Source: Massilia sp. W12 (lineage in GTDB: Bacteria > Pseudomonadota > Gammaproteobacteria > Burkholderiales > Burkholderiaceae_D). From it: a stretch of DNA of 64,000 bases. The DNA lies in NCBI RefSeq assembly GCF_037300705.1, contig NZ_CP147776.1:2232001-2296000 (forward strand), written 5' to 3'. Made by a program: the position numbers and the translations under genes. The notes beneath the pieces are model-generated. The model saw nothing but the letters and a program-made list of their open reading frames with translations. It had not been told where the DNA came from and did not search any database. This document shows positions 50,997 to 60,892 of this stretch, piece by piece. The first letter of the stretch is position 1, and each line of letters opens with the position of its first letter.

Positions 50997-53792
50997 ATGT
51001 TCCAATTTCTATTCAAGCGCAAAAACAGCCGCCAAGAACCGGCCCAAACGGAGATGAAACCGATGGCGCAAGAAGCGAAGAAATCGCCTCCCGCCGCACA
51101 AGCGGAGCCAGCCGCAGGCGCAGCGCGCGCGGCGCAACAGGAAAAAAAGCAGGCTGCTTTGCAACAGGCAGCCGCATTTGGCGGCAATGAAGCGGCGGCG
51201 GTGGCATTTATCCTGGCCTCGGAATTCGCAGACGCGCGCTTGGCCGCAGCTGAACATGTGCACAGCCGCGAAGGCTTGCAGCAGGTCTTGGCCAAGGTGC
51301 GCAATATTGACCGCCGCGTGGCCAAGCTGGCGCAACAGCGCCTGGAAGCACTGCAATACCGCGCCCAGCTCGAAGAGCGCGCCGCGCAATGCGTGCAACA
51401 GGCGGAAAAACTCTTGCAGGATGAAAAATTTCTGCCCAATCACTTAAGCGAACTGGAACGCAATTGGAACGCCCTGGGCCGGCTGCCGCAGGACTTGCCG
51501 CAATTAGCGCGTTTTGACGAACTCAAAGAACAATTATTGCAACGCCTGCAAGAACAGGCGGCCTTGCAACGCCGCGTGCTGGACTTGGTCGGCGCGATGC
51601 GCGAAGCCACCGCCGACGCCGCACAAATCAGCCTGGTTCTGGCGCAATTTGATGAATTGGGCGCCAGCCGCGAAAACCAAAGTCTGCCGCGTCAGTTGTG
51701 GCAGCAGGCCCAGCAACTGGCCGGCGATTTGCGCCAGCAGCAGGCGCAATTGGCGGCAGGCGAGCAAGCCCTGCAAGCTTGCCAGAGCGCGCTCGCAGAG
51801 TGGGACGCATTGGCGGCAGCCGTGCGTGAATCGCGCCAAACGCCTGTGGCGGGCGAAGCGGCGGCTGAAAATGCCGATGCCGATGCGCAAGCTGTCCCTG
51901 CGCCTGCGCCGGATGTCCCGGCGCGTGATGCGCTGCAAGCGCGTTGGCGCAGCTTGCTGCAGGCTGCGCCGCAGACCGCGCAAGCCGGCTTGCAAAAGCA
52001 ATTCCAGCAAATCTTGCAGCAACTCCATCCGCACAGCAGCGCGCCGGCTGAAAAGGCCGCACGCGAAGAAAGCCAGGCTGCGCCAGACTCGCATGCGGGA
52101 CAGGATGAAAGCGGCATGGCGGAAGGGCGCGACAAAGGCGCGCGCGACAAGCCGGCCAAAGAACGCGCACCGCAACTCACCCCGGCGGAATTAAACCGCG
52201 CCAAAGAAGAATTTTCCGCCGCCCTGTCTGCATTTGAAGCGGCGCTGGTGGAAGGCTCTTTGCATGATGCGTTTGAGCAGGATAAAAAACTGCGCGATTT
52301 GCGTCAGGTCAAACCCGGCCCATCGCAAGCGCAACGCCTGTTGGCGGCGCGCGCCGAACTGCACCGCCTGCAAAGCTGGGCGCGCTGGGGCGGCAAAGTC
52401 TCACGCGAAGAATTGATCAAGACCGTGGAAGACATGATCGGGGTCGAGATGCCCTTGACCGAATTGGCCAAAAAAGTCGGCAGCATGCGCGAACGCTGGC
52501 GCGCGCTGGACGCGGCTTCCGGCCCGGCCAACCGCGCGCAATGGGAAAAATTCGACGCCGCCTGCAGCACCGCTTACGCACCGGCCGCCGCCCACTTCAA
52601 ACAACTGGCGCAAGAGCGCGCACAACATGCGCAAGCCGCGCAAGAGCTGGTTGATGGCATCCGCGCATATGCTGCGCAGGCCTTGAACGGCGCACCGGAT
52701 TGGCGCGCCATCGCAATTTACTGCCAAAAGCTGGAACAGCAATGGCGCAAACTCGGGATCCTGGAGCGCAAAGACAAAAAGCGTCTGGAAAAAGAATACG
52801 AGCAGGCCATGGCGCTGCTGGAGACCCCGCTGCAAGTCGAGCGCGACAAAGAGGCGGCGCGGCGTGAAGCCCTGATCGCCGAATTGGAAAAACTCGACGC
52901 CCAGCAGCGCGGCGCGTTTGAACAATTGCACCGCCTGCAGGAACGTTGGCAGGAATATGCGCGCGCCTTGCCGCTGCAGCGCAAGGTGGAACAGGAGTTG
53001 TGGCAACGCTTCCATGCCCGATGTGAACAGATTTTCGCGCAGAAAAAAGAAAGCGCTCACCACGAACAGCAAGAGCGCCGCCGCCATCTGCAGCAAAAAG
53101 AAGAGCTGTGCGCCAAACTGGAGCAAGCCGCCCCGGAAGCCGACGCCAAAGCTTTGCGTGAATTGCTGCAACAGGCGCGCTTAGCCTGGCGCGATATCGG
53201 CTTTGTCCCGCGCAGCCAGGAAAGTGCGCTGGAAAACCGCTGGCGCAAAGCGCAAGACGGCTTGCAACAACGTCTGAATGCGCAACAGCAAGCGCAGCAA
53301 CAGGCGCAGCAGCAAGCCTTGTGGCTGCGCTTGGAACTGTGCTGGCGTTTGGAAGCCGAATTGGCCCAGAGTGCTGCAACTGACGCCGCCGCCTGGCAGG
53401 CGCGCTGGGACGCGCTGCCGCCGCTGGCGCGCGGCATGCAAGATGGCGGCAAAGTCTTGCAGGCGCGCTGGAATGATGCGCTGGCGGCGCAGGAGGAAAG
53501 CCGGCGCGCACGCTGGCTGCAGCAAGCCCAGGCCGCGCAAGCCCAGTTGGCGCAAGACGTGTTGCGTCAGGAAATCGTACTTGGCCTGGACAGCCCGGCG
53601 AACTTGGCGCGCGAGCGGCTGGCCTTGCAAGTGCAAGTCTTGCAATCCTCACTCAAAGCAGGACGCCAGGATCTGTCACAGAAATCGGCCTTGGCCATGC
53701 TGGGCTGTGTCGCGCTGGCCGATGAAGCCTTGCAAGCGCGTTTGCTGCGCGTCTTGCAGCGCGCCAATCTGGGCGGCGAACGCGCACATTGA
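50997..53792 (+). CDS. DUF349 domain-containing protein
   Basis: A 931-residue, largely helical and coiled-coil protein of the DUF349 group. Repeating DUF349-like units can be seen as WNALGRLPQ, RWRSLLQ, RERWRALDAASGPANRAQWEKFDAACSTAYAPAAAHF, EQQWRKLGILERKDKK, RWQEYARALPLQRKVEQELWQRFHARCEQIF and AWRDIGFVPRSQESALENRWRKAQDG. Very rich in Ala, Gln and Glu. The start MFQFLFKRKNS at 50997 matches the usual family N-terminus; an ATG at 50958 (13 residues more) has a better ribosome site. The function of the family is unknown. A strong terminator follows. Confidence 0.88.
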   Translation: MFQFLFKRKNSRQEPAQTEMKPMAQEAKKSPPAAQAEPAAGAARAAQQEKKQAALQQAAAFGGNEAAAVAFILASEFADARLAAAEHVHSREGLQQVLAKVRNIDRRVAKLAQQRLEALQYRAQLEERAAQCVQQAEKLLQDEKFLPNHLSELERNWNALGRLPQDLPQLARFDELKEQLLQRLQEQAALQRRVLDLVGAMREATADAAQISLVLAQFDELGASRENQSLPRQLWQQAQQLAGDLRQQQAQLAAGEQALQACQSALAEWDALAAAVRESRQTPVAGEAAAENADADAQAVPAPAPDVPARDALQARWRSLLQAAPQTAQAGLQKQFQQILQQLHPHSSAPAEKAAREESQAAPDSHAGQDESGMAEGRDKGARDKPAKERAPQLTPAELNRAKEEFSAALSAFEAALVEGSLHDAFEQDKKLRDLRQVKPGPSQAQRLLAARAELHRLQSWARWGGKVSREELIKTVEDMIGVEMPLTELAKKVGSMRERWRALDAASGPANRAQWEKFDAACSTAYAPAAAHFKQLAQERAQHAQAAQELVDGIRAYAAQALNGAPDWRAIAIYCQKLEQQWRKLGILERKDKKRLEKEYEQAMALLETPLQVERDKEAARREALIAELEKLDAQQRGAFEQLHRLQERWQEYARALPLQRKVEQELWQRFHARCEQIFAQKKESAHHEQQERRRHLQQKEELCAKLEQAAPEADAKALRELLQQARLAWRDIGFVPRSQESALENRWRKAQDGLQQRLNAQQQAQQQAQQQALWLRLELCWRLEAELAQSAATDAAAWQARWDALPPLARGMQDGGKVLQARWNDALAAQEESRRARWLQQAQAAQAQLAQDVLRQEIVLGLDSPANLARERLALQVQVLQSSLKAGRQDLSQKSALAMLGCVALADEALQARLLRVLQRANLGGERAH

Positions 53793-53806
53793 GGAAATGA
53801 TGTGGT

Positions 53807-53846
53807 AAAAAAGCCAGCCGGTGTTGTCTGCCGGCAGGCTTTTTTT
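53807..53846. terminator. Bidirectional terminator, DUF349 and mnmA genes
   Basis: AAAAAAGCC AG CCGG ... CCGG CA GGCTTTTTT: A run on one side, T run on the other, between convergent genes. Confidence 0.85.
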
Positions 53847-53863
53847 GCGCTGCTTGCGCTGGA

Positions 53864-54958
53864 TTATGTTGCGTGGTGGATGATGCCGCCGCCCAAGCAC
53901 ACCTCGCCTTGGTATAAAACGGCAGACTGTCCCGGCGTCACGGCCCACTGCGCTTGCGGGAAGGTGAGTGAAAAAGCATCGGCGCCGGCTTGCAAATGCG
54001 CCGCCACATCCGCTTGCCGATAGCGCGTTTTGGCGGCTAATGCGCCATCTGCCGGCGCGCTGCCGGCGACCCAGGAGATATTTTCCGCACGCAGTTGCGT
54101 ACTTTGCAGCCAGGCATGATCATGTCCCTGCACTACGTACAGGGTGTTATCAGCCATATCTTTGCGCGCCACATACCAGGCGTCGTGCTTGCCGTCGCCG
54201 CCATCGCGCGACTTGACCCCGCCAATGCCTATGCCTTTGCGCTGGCCCAAAGTGTAGAACGATAAGCCGACATGTTCACCCAAAACTTCACCCGAATCAC
54301 TCTTGATCGGGCCGGGCTTCCAGGACAGATAACGGTTTAAAAATTCACGGAATGGCCGCTCGCCGATGAAGCAAATCCCGGTCGAATCTTTCTTTTTCGC
54401 ATTCGGCAGTCCGATTTGTTCGGCAATCGCGCGCACCCGGGTTTTTTCAATTTCACCCAGCGGAAACAGGGTTTTGGAAAGCTGCGCCTGATTCAAGCGG
54501 TGCAGGAAATAACTCTGGTCTTTCGAGCCGTCGAGCGCTTTGAGCAATTCAAAGCGGCCATTGTTCTCGCGCACGCGCGCATAGTGGCCGGTGGCGATCA
54601 AGTCCGCCCCCAGGCTCATGGCGTGATCCAGAAACGCCTTGAATTTGATTTCCGCATTGCACAGCACGTCAGGATTCGGGGTGCGCCCGGCCTGGTATTC
54701 GCGCAAAAACTCGGCAAACACACGTTCTTTATATTCCGAGGCGAAATTCACCGCTTCAATATCCACGCCGACCACATCGGCCACGCTGGCGGCGTCGATC
54801 CAATCCACCCGCGTCGAGCAGTATTCGCTATCGTCATCGTCTTCCCAGTTTTTCATGAACAGGCCGATGACTTTATAGCCCTGTTCTTTCAACAGCCAGG
54901 CGGCGACAGAAGAATCCACACCGCCGGACATGCCCAGCACGACAGTTTTTTTGCTCAT
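53864..54958 (-). CDS. mnmA: tRNA-specific 2-thiouridylase MnmA
   Basis: A 364-residue MnmA, which thiolates U34 of tRNA-Lys, -Glu and -Gln. The PP-loop ATP motif SGGVDS (11-16) is intact; the two catalytic cysteines are Cys100 ([10 protein letters not shown]) and Cys196 ([11 protein letters not shown]). The C-terminal barrel includes [10 protein letters not shown] and WYVARKD. Length is normal. It is preceded by and overlaps nudJ by four bases, as in the nudJ-mnmA order of E. coli. Confidence 0.97.
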   Translation of the reverse strand: MSKKTVVLGMSGGVDSSVAAWLLKEQGYKVIGLFMKNWEDDDDSEYCSTRVDWIDAASVADVVGVDIEAVNFASEYKERVFAEFLREYQAGRTPNPDVLCNAEIKFKAFLDHAMSLGADLIATGHYARVRENNGRFELLKALDGSKDQSYFLHRLNQAQLSKTLFPLGEIEKTRVRAIAEQIGLPNAKKKDSTGICFIGERPFREFLNRYLSWKPGPIKSDSGEVLGEHVGLSFYTLGQRKGIGIGGVKSRDGGDGKHDAWYVARKDMADNTLYVVQGHDHAWLQSTQLRAENISWVAGSAPADGALAAKTRYRQADVAAHLQAGADAFSLTFPQAQWAVTPGQSAVLYQGEVCLGGGIIHHAT

Positions 54959-55473
54959 GCTTGCTGACTCCCTTGCACATCGCCTTGATATACCGAAGGA
55001 TCGCTGTACACCAGGGCCAGCGGCGCGCGCTGGCCGGCCAGATAGTCATCAACACAGCGCAATACCAGATCGCTGCGGTGACGCTCGCGACAGGCGGCCA
55101 ATTCATCGCGGCTCATCCACATGGTGCGCACAATCCCTTCATCAAGCGCGCGCGCGTGCGCGGCGCCGATCACGCCGCAAAATGCAAAGCGTAAAAATGA
55201 AGGGTGCTTGTATTGGGTTTTCGATAAATTGCGCGACAGATATGTCCCGACTAAGGCATTCGGCGTGAAATCGTGCGCGGTTTCTTCCAGCGTTTCACGG
55301 ACACAGGCCTCAATCAGCGATTCGCCCGGCTCCAGATGGCCAGCCGGTTGATTGATGCGCAAGCCTTCATGCGTTTCTTCCTCAATCATCAAGAACAGGC
55401 CATTATGCTCAATCACAGCGGCGACTGTGACGGCGGGCTTCCAGGTGGGTTGGGGCGGGCTGGCGTTTGACAT
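54955..55473 (-). CDS. nudJ: Nudix hydrolase NudJ-like
   Basis: A 172-residue Nudix hydrolase. The Nudix box [24 protein letters not shown] (given by its ends; it starts at about residue 49 and has the REtlEE core) is complete. NudJ acts on HMP-PP and other nucleoside or pyrimidine diphosphates in E. coli and precedes mnmA, as here. Start ATG 55473, and the stop overlaps the mnmA start by ATGA. The long intergenic region upstream (to 55924) would hold its promoter. Confidence 0.88.
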   Translation of the reverse strand: MSNASPPQPTWKPAVTVAAVIEHNGLFLMIEEETHEGLRINQPAGHLEPGESLIEACVRETLEETAHDFTPNALVGTYLSRNLSKTQYKHPSFLRFAFCGVIGAAHARALDEGIVRTMWMSRDELAACRERHRSDLVLRCVDDYLAGQRAPLALVYSDPSVYQGDVQGSQQA

Positions 55474-55924
55474 CGTGCTTGGCGGTTTTTGAAAAAAGTG
55501 GCTGCAACCGGGTGGAGGCAAAGCCCGCTATTGTAGCCTAAAGCCAGCTGCGCCATGCGCGCTGTGCTGCAAAACTTAAAGCCTGATACCGCTTTTAGTC
55601 CCGATTGCTGTGCTGCGTGCAACAATGCGCGTGCAGCAATCTTCTCAGGTTGCAAAGCCCTGGCAAACTCTCTACCATGGCAGGCTTGGCGCAGGGATCA
55701 AGCGGTGTGAAATATCGAATTGTGGCTATGCAACAAAAATGAATGACTGTTGTGAACGACTGTTCTATTTTTCCGCCGGTTTTTCCGTGTAAGATGCCAT
55801 GCAATGCCTTTTCAGACCGATAGAGGTCTGCACGCTCCAGGGCTGATTCGCAGCTGTGATGACAGCAAGCGGGCCGAAATGCGCAAGCGTTTTGCCGCTT
55901 TTTTTCGATAGACAGGAGGAGTTC
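55474..55924. other. Divergent region, nudJ and pnt operon
   Basis: About 450 bases without a supported gene. A TAAGAT (55790-55795) could be the -10 of the pnt promoter, but no clear -35 was found. A strong ribosome site (AGGAGG) ends the region. Confidence 0.35.
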
Positions 55925-57040
55925 ATGAAAATAGGCATTCCTGCCGAAACCAGGGCCGGCGAGACCCGCGTCGCGGCAACGCCGGAAACCGTGAAAAAAC
56001 TCCGCGCCGGCGGGCACCAGGTGCTGGTGCAAAGCGGCGCCGGCATCAGCGCCTCAATCACTGACGACGCGTATGCCGCAGCGGGGGCGGAAATGGTGGA
56101 CGCCGCCGCCGCCTTGGGCTGCGAACTGGTGTTTAAAGTGCGCGCGCCCAACGACAGCGAGCGCGCCATGATGCAAAAAAACGCCGCACTGGTCGGCATG
56201 CTCAATCCCTTCGATGCCGAGAACAATGCCGCCATGGCGGCGCACGGCTTATCCGCGTTTGCGCTGGAAGCCTGTCCGCGCATCACGCGCGCGCAGTCGA
56301 TGGACGTGCTCTCTTCCCAAGCCAATATCGCCGGCTATAAAGCGGTGATGCTGGCGGCCAATACTTACCAGCGTTTCATGCCGATGTTGATGACCGCCGC
56401 CGGCACCGTGAAAGCGGCGCGCGTCTTGATCATGGGCGTGGGCGTGGCCGGCCTGCAGGCGATCGCCACCGCCAAGCGTTTGGGCGCGGTGATTGAAGCT
56501 TCGGATGTGCGTCCGCCGGTCAAAGAACAGGTCGAGTCGCTCGGCGCCAAATTCATTGATGTGCCGTATCTGACCGATGAAGAGCGCGAAATCGCCAAAG
56601 GCGAGGGCGGTTATGCCCGTCCCATGCCGGCGGATTGGATGCGGCGCCAGGCTGAATTGGTGCATGAGCGCGCCAAACAGGCCGACATCATCATCACCAC
56701 CGCCTTGATTCCGGGCCGCAAAGCGCCCACTCTGATTTCAGAAGACACCGTGAAAGCCATGAAGCCAGGCTCGGTCATCGTCGATCTGGCGGTGGAGCAG
56801 GGTGGTAACTGTCCCCTTTCTGAACTCGGTAAAACTGTCACTAAATACGGCGTGCACATCATAGGCGAACCGAATCTGGCCTGCCATGTGGCCGCCGATG
56901 CGTCGCAACTGTATGCGCGCAATCTGCTCGATTTTTTCAAACTGCTGGCCGACAAGGAAGGCAAGCTGGTGATCAATCTCGAAGATGAAATCATCAAAGC
57001 AACCCTGATGTGTCACGCTGGCGAAATTTTGCGTAAATGA
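55925..57040 (+). CDS. pntAA: NAD(P) transhydrogenase subunit alpha part 1
   Basis: A 371-residue soluble NAD-binding domain I of proton-translocating transhydrogenase. It begins MKIGIPAETRAGETRVAATPETV, as in alanine dehydrogenase-like PntA, contains the NAD fold VLIMGVGVAGLQAIATAKRLGA, and the segment SVIVDLAVEQGGNCPLSELG. It moves a hydride between NAD(H) and NADP(H) with the other subunits. Start ATG 55925 behind AGGAGG. The alpha subunit is split here into pntAA and pntAB, normal in many proteobacteria. Confidence 0.96.
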   Translation: MKIGIPAETRAGETRVAATPETVKKLRAGGHQVLVQSGAGISASITDDAYAAAGAEMVDAAAALGCELVFKVRAPNDSERAMMQKNAALVGMLNPFDAENNAAMAAHGLSAFALEACPRITRAQSMDVLSSQANIAGYKAVMLAANTYQRFMPMLMTAAGTVKAARVLIMGVGVAGLQAIATAKRLGAVIEASDVRPPVKEQVESLGAKFIDVPYLTDEEREIAKGEGGYARPMPADWMRRQAELVHERAKQADIIITTALIPGRKAPTLISEDTVKAMKPGSVIVDLAVEQGGNCPLSELGKTVTKYGVHIIGEPNLACHVAADASQLYARNLLDFFKLLADKEGKLVINLEDEIIKATLMCHAGEILRK

Positions 57041-57052
57041 GGTAAGAAGTCC

Positions 57053-57409
57053 ATGCAAAGAATTATGTTGAGAGCCAAGCTGCACCGCGTCAGCGTCACC
57101 CAGTGCGATTTGCATTATGAGGGATCGTGCGGGATTGATGAGGATCTGCTTGAAGCTGCAAACATCATCCCGAATGAGAAGATCGAGCTGTACAACGTCA
57201 ATAACGGCGCGCGCTTTTCCACTTACGCCATTCGCGGCAAGCGCGGCAGCGGGGAAATTTCCTTGAATGGCGCGGCCGCGCGCCAGGTGCAGCTGGGTGA
57301 TTTATTGATCATCTGCGCCTATGCCCCGATGACGGATGAGGAAATCGCCACTTACAGTCCGAAGATTGTTTTCGTCAACGAAAAGAACCAGATCACCGGA
57401 CGCAAATAG
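57053..57409 (+). CDS. panD: Aspartate 1-decarboxylase (panD)
   Basis: A 118-residue pyruvoyl-dependent aspartate decarboxylase, making beta-alanine for pantothenate. The self-cleavage site GSCGID gives Gly24-Ser25, and the essential Lys9, Tyr58-like segment ([27 protein letters not shown]) is intact. It lies 12 bases after pntAA and 11 bases before pntAB, so it is inside the transhydrogenase operon, which is an uncommon position. Confidence 0.95.
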   Translation: MQRIMLRAKLHRVSVTQCDLHYEGSCGIDEDLLEAANIIPNEKIELYNVNNGARFSTYAIRGKRGSGEISLNGAAARQVQLGDLLIICAYAPMTDEEIATYSPKIVFVNEKNQITGRK

Positions 57410-57420
57410 GAGAGTTTGCC

Positions 57421-57735
57421 ATGGAAGTCAGTCACACCATCATCAACCTGATCATCTTCGTGCTGGCGATTTACGTCGGCTACCATGTGGTCTGGAACGT
57501 CACCCCCGCCTTGCATACGCCCTTGATGGCGGTGACCAATGCAGTATCGGCAATCATCATCGTCGGCGCCATGTTGGCCGCTGGTCAGACTGAAGGGGTG
57601 CTCGGGCAGGTGATGGGCACGGTTGCAGTCGGCCTGGCGGCTGTGAATGTGTTTGGCGGCTTCATGGTGACCCGGCGCATGTTGGAAATGTTTAAAAAGA
57701 AGGATAAGCCGGCAGCCAAGGAAGGGGGCCAATAA
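57421..57735 (+). CDS. pntAB: NAD(P) transhydrogenase subunit alpha part 2
   Basis: A 104-residue membrane protein with three or four helices (residues 5-28, 34-55, 62-85), the membrane part of the split alpha subunit. The family pattern [21 protein letters not shown] and [23 protein letters not shown] is clear. The stop overlaps the pntB start (TAATG). Confidence 0.95.
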   Translation: MEVSHTIINLIIFVLAIYVGYHVVWNVTPALHTPLMAVTNAVSAIIIVGAMLAAGQTEGVLGQVMGTVAVGLAAVNVFGGFMVTRRMLEMFKKKDKPAAKEGGQ

Positions 57736-59204
57736 TGGACTTCTCTTTCATCAGCTGGAACCTCGTCACCCTGCTGTATCTGGTGGCCTCGGTTTGCTTC
57801 ATCCAGGCCTTGAAGGGCTTATCCTCGCCGGCCACGGCGCGCACCGGTAACGCTTTCGGCATGACCGGGATGGCGATTGCCGCCGTGACCACGCTCGGGC
57901 TTTTGCTCAAGCTCAAATCGCAACACGCCGGCTCCGGCACTCTGGGCTTTGGCCTGGTGCTGCTGGGCGTGGTGGTGGGCGGCGGCATCGGCGCCACGCT
58001 GGCGAAACGGGTCGAAATGACCAAGATGCCGGAACTGGTGGCGGCCATGCACTCGCTGATCGGTTTGGCGGCGGTCTGTATTGCCGTGGCCGTGGTGGCT
58101 GAGCCGTTTGCGTTCTCGATTGTGAAAGACGCCAGCGAAGCGATTCCGTTTGGCAACCGGCTCGAACTCTTCATCGGCACCTTTGTCGGCGCCATCACCT
58201 TCTCCGGTTCGGTGATTGCTTTCGGCAAATTGTCCGGCAAGTATAAATTCCGTCTGTTCCAGGGCGCGCCGGTGGTGTTTGCCGGCCAGCATATGTTGAA
58301 TCTGGCGCTGGCGCTGGTGATGCTTGGCCTGGGCCTGGCGTTTTGTTTCTCCAGTGGCGCGGCGCCAGCCTGGACACCGTTTATTTTGATGACCGCGATT
58401 GCCTTTGTGCTAGGCGTTTTGATCATCATTCCGATTGGCGGCGCGGATATGCCGGTGGTGGTGTCGATGTTGAACAGCTATTCCGGCTGGGCGGCGGCGG
58501 GCATCGGTTTTTCGCTGAATAACTCGATGTTGATCATTGCCGGCTCGCTGGTTGGTTCTTCCGGTGCGATTTTGTCTTACATCATGTGCAAGGCGATGAA
58601 CCGCAGCTTCTTTAATGTGATTCTGGGCGGTTTCGGCGGCGATGCGGGCGCAGCCGCTGGCGGTGGTGCGCAAGCGCAGCGCAATGTGAAATCCGGTTCG
58701 GCAGATGACGCCGCCTTCCTGATGACTAATGCCGAGAGCGTGATCATTGTGCCGGGCTATGGTCTGGCAGTGGCGCGCGCGCAGCATGCACTGAAGGAAT
58801 TGGTGGAAAAATTGACCCATGCCGGCGTTAATGTGCGCTATGCGATTCACCCGGTGGCAGGGCGTATGCCGGGCCATATGAATGTGCTGCTGGCGGAAGC
58901 CGAAGTGCCGTATGACCAGGTGTTTGAGATGGAAGACATCAACAGCGAATTCGGCCAAACCGATGTGGTGCTGGTGTTAGGCGCGAACGACGTGGTCAAC
59001 CCGGCGGCGAAAGACCCGAAATCGCCGATTGCCGGCATGCCGATTCTGGAAGCCTACAAAGCCAAAACCATCATTGTTAATAAACGCTCAATGGCATCCG
59101 GTTACGCCGGTCTGGACAATGAGCTGTTCTATATGGATAAAACCATGATGGTGTTTGGCGACGCCAAGAAGGTGCTGGAAGATATGGTCAAAGCGGTCGA
59201 ATAA
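57735..59204 (+). CDS. pntB: NAD(P) transhydrogenase subunit beta
   Basis: A 489-residue PntB: nine or so membrane helices in the first 290 residues (SFISWNLVTLLYLVASVCFIQALKGLSSPATAR onward), a linker, then the soluble NADP domain III with VPGYGLAVARAQHALKELVE, VRYAIHPVAGRMPGHMNVLLAEA and VLVLGANDVVNPAA. With PntAA and PntAB it pumps protons while reducing NADP. A strong terminator follows the stop. Confidence 0.96.
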   Translation: MDFSFISWNLVTLLYLVASVCFIQALKGLSSPATARTGNAFGMTGMAIAAVTTLGLLLKLKSQHAGSGTLGFGLVLLGVVVGGGIGATLAKRVEMTKMPELVAAMHSLIGLAAVCIAVAVVAEPFAFSIVKDASEAIPFGNRLELFIGTFVGAITFSGSVIAFGKLSGKYKFRLFQGAPVVFAGQHMLNLALALVMLGLGLAFCFSSGAAPAWTPFILMTAIAFVLGVLIIIPIGGADMPVVVSMLNSYSGWAAAGIGFSLNNSMLIIAGSLVGSSGAILSYIMCKAMNRSFFNVILGGFGGDAGAAAGGGAQAQRNVKSGSADDAAFLMTNAESVIIVPGYGLAVARAQHALKELVEKLTHAGVNVRYAIHPVAGRMPGHMNVLLAEAEVPYDQVFEMEDINSEFGQTDVVLVLGANDVVNPAAKDPKSPIAGMPILEAYKAKTIIVNKRSMASGYAGLDNELFYMDKTMMVFGDAKKVLEDMVKAVE

Positions 59205-59224
59205 ACCGTTGTGATGCTTTGATC

Positions 59225-59254
59225 GCGCCCGCGCACAGCGGGCGCTTTTGTTTT
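59225..59254 (+). terminator. Terminator of the pnt operon
   Basis: GCGCCCGC / GCGGGCGC with a five-base loop and TTTTGTTTT, 20 bases after pntB. Confidence 0.85.
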
Positions 59255-59309
59255 ATGAGATGCCCCAAGGCCGGCGACAGCAGATGGTGGCATGCAATTG
59301 AGAGGATTT

Positions 59310-60419
59310 ATGCGATTTATGCAAGAAGCGCCATACAGCCATGGCCAGTTAAGCAAAACCGGCGTCTTGCTGGTGAATCTGGGGACGCCGGACGCGCCCA
59401 CTGCCAGCGCATTGCGGCGTTATTTGAAAGAATTTTTGTGGGATCCGCGTGTGGTGGAAATCCCGCGCCCGATCTGGTGGTTGATTTTGCATGGTGCGAT
59501 TTTGCCATTCCGCAGCGGCGCCTCGGCCAAAAAATACGCCAGCATCTGGGATAAAGACGGCTCGCCTCTGCGGGTGCACACCGAAAAACAGGCGCAGCTC
59601 CTGCAAGGCGCCCTGGGCGCGCGCGGGCACCGCGATATCATCGTGCTGCCCGCCATGCGCTATGGCAATCCTTCGATTGAGCAAGGCCTGCAGGCATTAA
59701 AACTGCAAGGTTGCCGTCGTATTTTGATTTTGCCGGCCTACCCGCAATACTCAGGCGCCACCACCGCCTCGACCTATGATGCAGTGTTTGCGCACTATGC
59801 CAGGATGCGCGATCTGCCAGAGCTGCGCCTGGTGCGCAATTATCATGATCAGAGCGCCTATATTGACGCGATGAAACAACAGATTTTGCAATACTGGGAA
59901 GTGCATGGCCGCCCGGATAAGCTGATTTTGAGTTTTCATGGCATGCCGCGCCGCACCCTGGATCTGGGCGACCCGTATCACTGCGAATGCCATAAAACCG
60001 GCCGCCTGCTGGCCGAAGCTTTACGCCTGTCAGCGCAACAGGTGCAAGTCTGTTTCCAATCACGCTTTGGGCGTGCGGAATGGCTGCAACCTTATACCGC
60101 GCCCACAGTGCAGGCGCTGGGGCAACAGGGAGTGCGCCGGGTTGATGTGTTTTGCCCCGGATTTATCGCCGATTGTCTGGAAACGCTGGAAGAAATTGCG
60201 CTGGAAGTTAAGCAGGAATTTGTACAGGCCGGCGGCAAGGAATTTCACTACATCCCCTGCCTGAATGAAAATCCAGCCTGGATCGCCGCCTTGGCTGATA
60301 TTGCCGAACAGCATATGGCCGGCTGGCAAACCCTGATTCCGGCGGCAGCCAGAGAAAGCCAATTGCAAGAAGCGCAATCAGCGCGACAGCGCGCCACTCA
60401 AATGGGGGCAACACAATAA
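59310..60419 (+). CDS. hemH: Ferrochelatase
   Basis: A 369-residue ferrochelatase, inserting ferrous iron into protoporphyrin IX, the last step of haem synthesis. It opens [26 protein letters not shown], has [18 protein letters not shown], the catalytic His in LSFHGMPRR, the [15 protein letters not shown] segment and the C-terminal Glu region PCLNENPAW. Start ATG 59310 behind GAGAGG; an ATG at 59319 is in frame. Single-gene unit with its own terminator. Confidence 0.96.
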   Translation: MRFMQEAPYSHGQLSKTGVLLVNLGTPDAPTASALRRYLKEFLWDPRVVEIPRPIWWLILHGAILPFRSGASAKKYASIWDKDGSPLRVHTEKQAQLLQGALGARGHRDIIVLPAMRYGNPSIEQGLQALKLQGCRRILILPAYPQYSGATTASTYDAVFAHYARMRDLPELRLVRNYHDQSAYIDAMKQQILQYWEVHGRPDKLILSFHGMPRRTLDLGDPYHCECHKTGRLLAEALRLSAQQVQVCFQSRFGRAEWLQPYTAPTVQALGQQGVRRVDVFCPGFIADCLETLEEIALEVKQEFVQAGGKEFHYIPCLNENPAWIAALADIAEQHMAGWQTLIPAAARESQLQEAQSARQRATQMGATQ

Positions 60420-60444
60420 ACGTTGTATCAAAGCAGCGCTATAC

Positions 60445-60469
60445 AAGCCGGGCATGTCCCGGCTTTTTT
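60445..60469 (+). terminator. Terminator of hemH
   Basis: AAGCCGGG / CCCGGCTT with a five-base loop and a run of T. Confidence 0.85.
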
Positions 60470-60519
60470 GCGTATGCCCGTCCGTGCGTCGCAGCCTGTG
60501 TCAAGAAACGGGTGCTGCT

Positions 60520-60609
60520 TTATAACAAATTGCTGTTTGACAGGCACAGCCAGGCAGCCAGGGACAAGGTGTACACCAGAACGGCGCTGCTGATTAAGGT
60601 TTGCCTCAT
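60520..60609 (-). CDS. Possible 29-residue membrane peptide
   Basis: An ATG at 60609 with AGGAG six bases upstream starts a 29-residue frame that ends at a TAA at 60520. The peptide begins MRQTLISSAVLVYTLSLAAW and is one hydrophobic segment with a charged start and a short polar tail, as in small membrane proteins. It lies in 473 bases between hemH and a GNAT gene with no other gene seen. Conservation would be needed to prove it. Confidence 0.4.
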   Translation of the reverse strand: MRQTLISSAVLVYTLSLAAWLCLSNSNLL

Positions 60610-60892
60610 GATCATCTCCTGCGATGAAAACAGTTTTTCAATAATTTAACTGTACACGTATCAAATACAAAAATCAACATCTGTTTATTGAAAAATAGGA
60701 CAAGTTCCCGGCAGTCTTTTAAGCTGGGCCATACATCCACTGTGAACAAACCAAGACCTGTGCTGGCTTGCATGCGATGGGCGTCGCGAAAAAGCCTGCA
60801 ACAGCGATGCCGCAGAAGGAAATCCCCGCCCATTCATGGCAAGATAGGCAGATACAGCAGCCGGCGTCCCTGGCCGGTTAAAGGAGAACACC

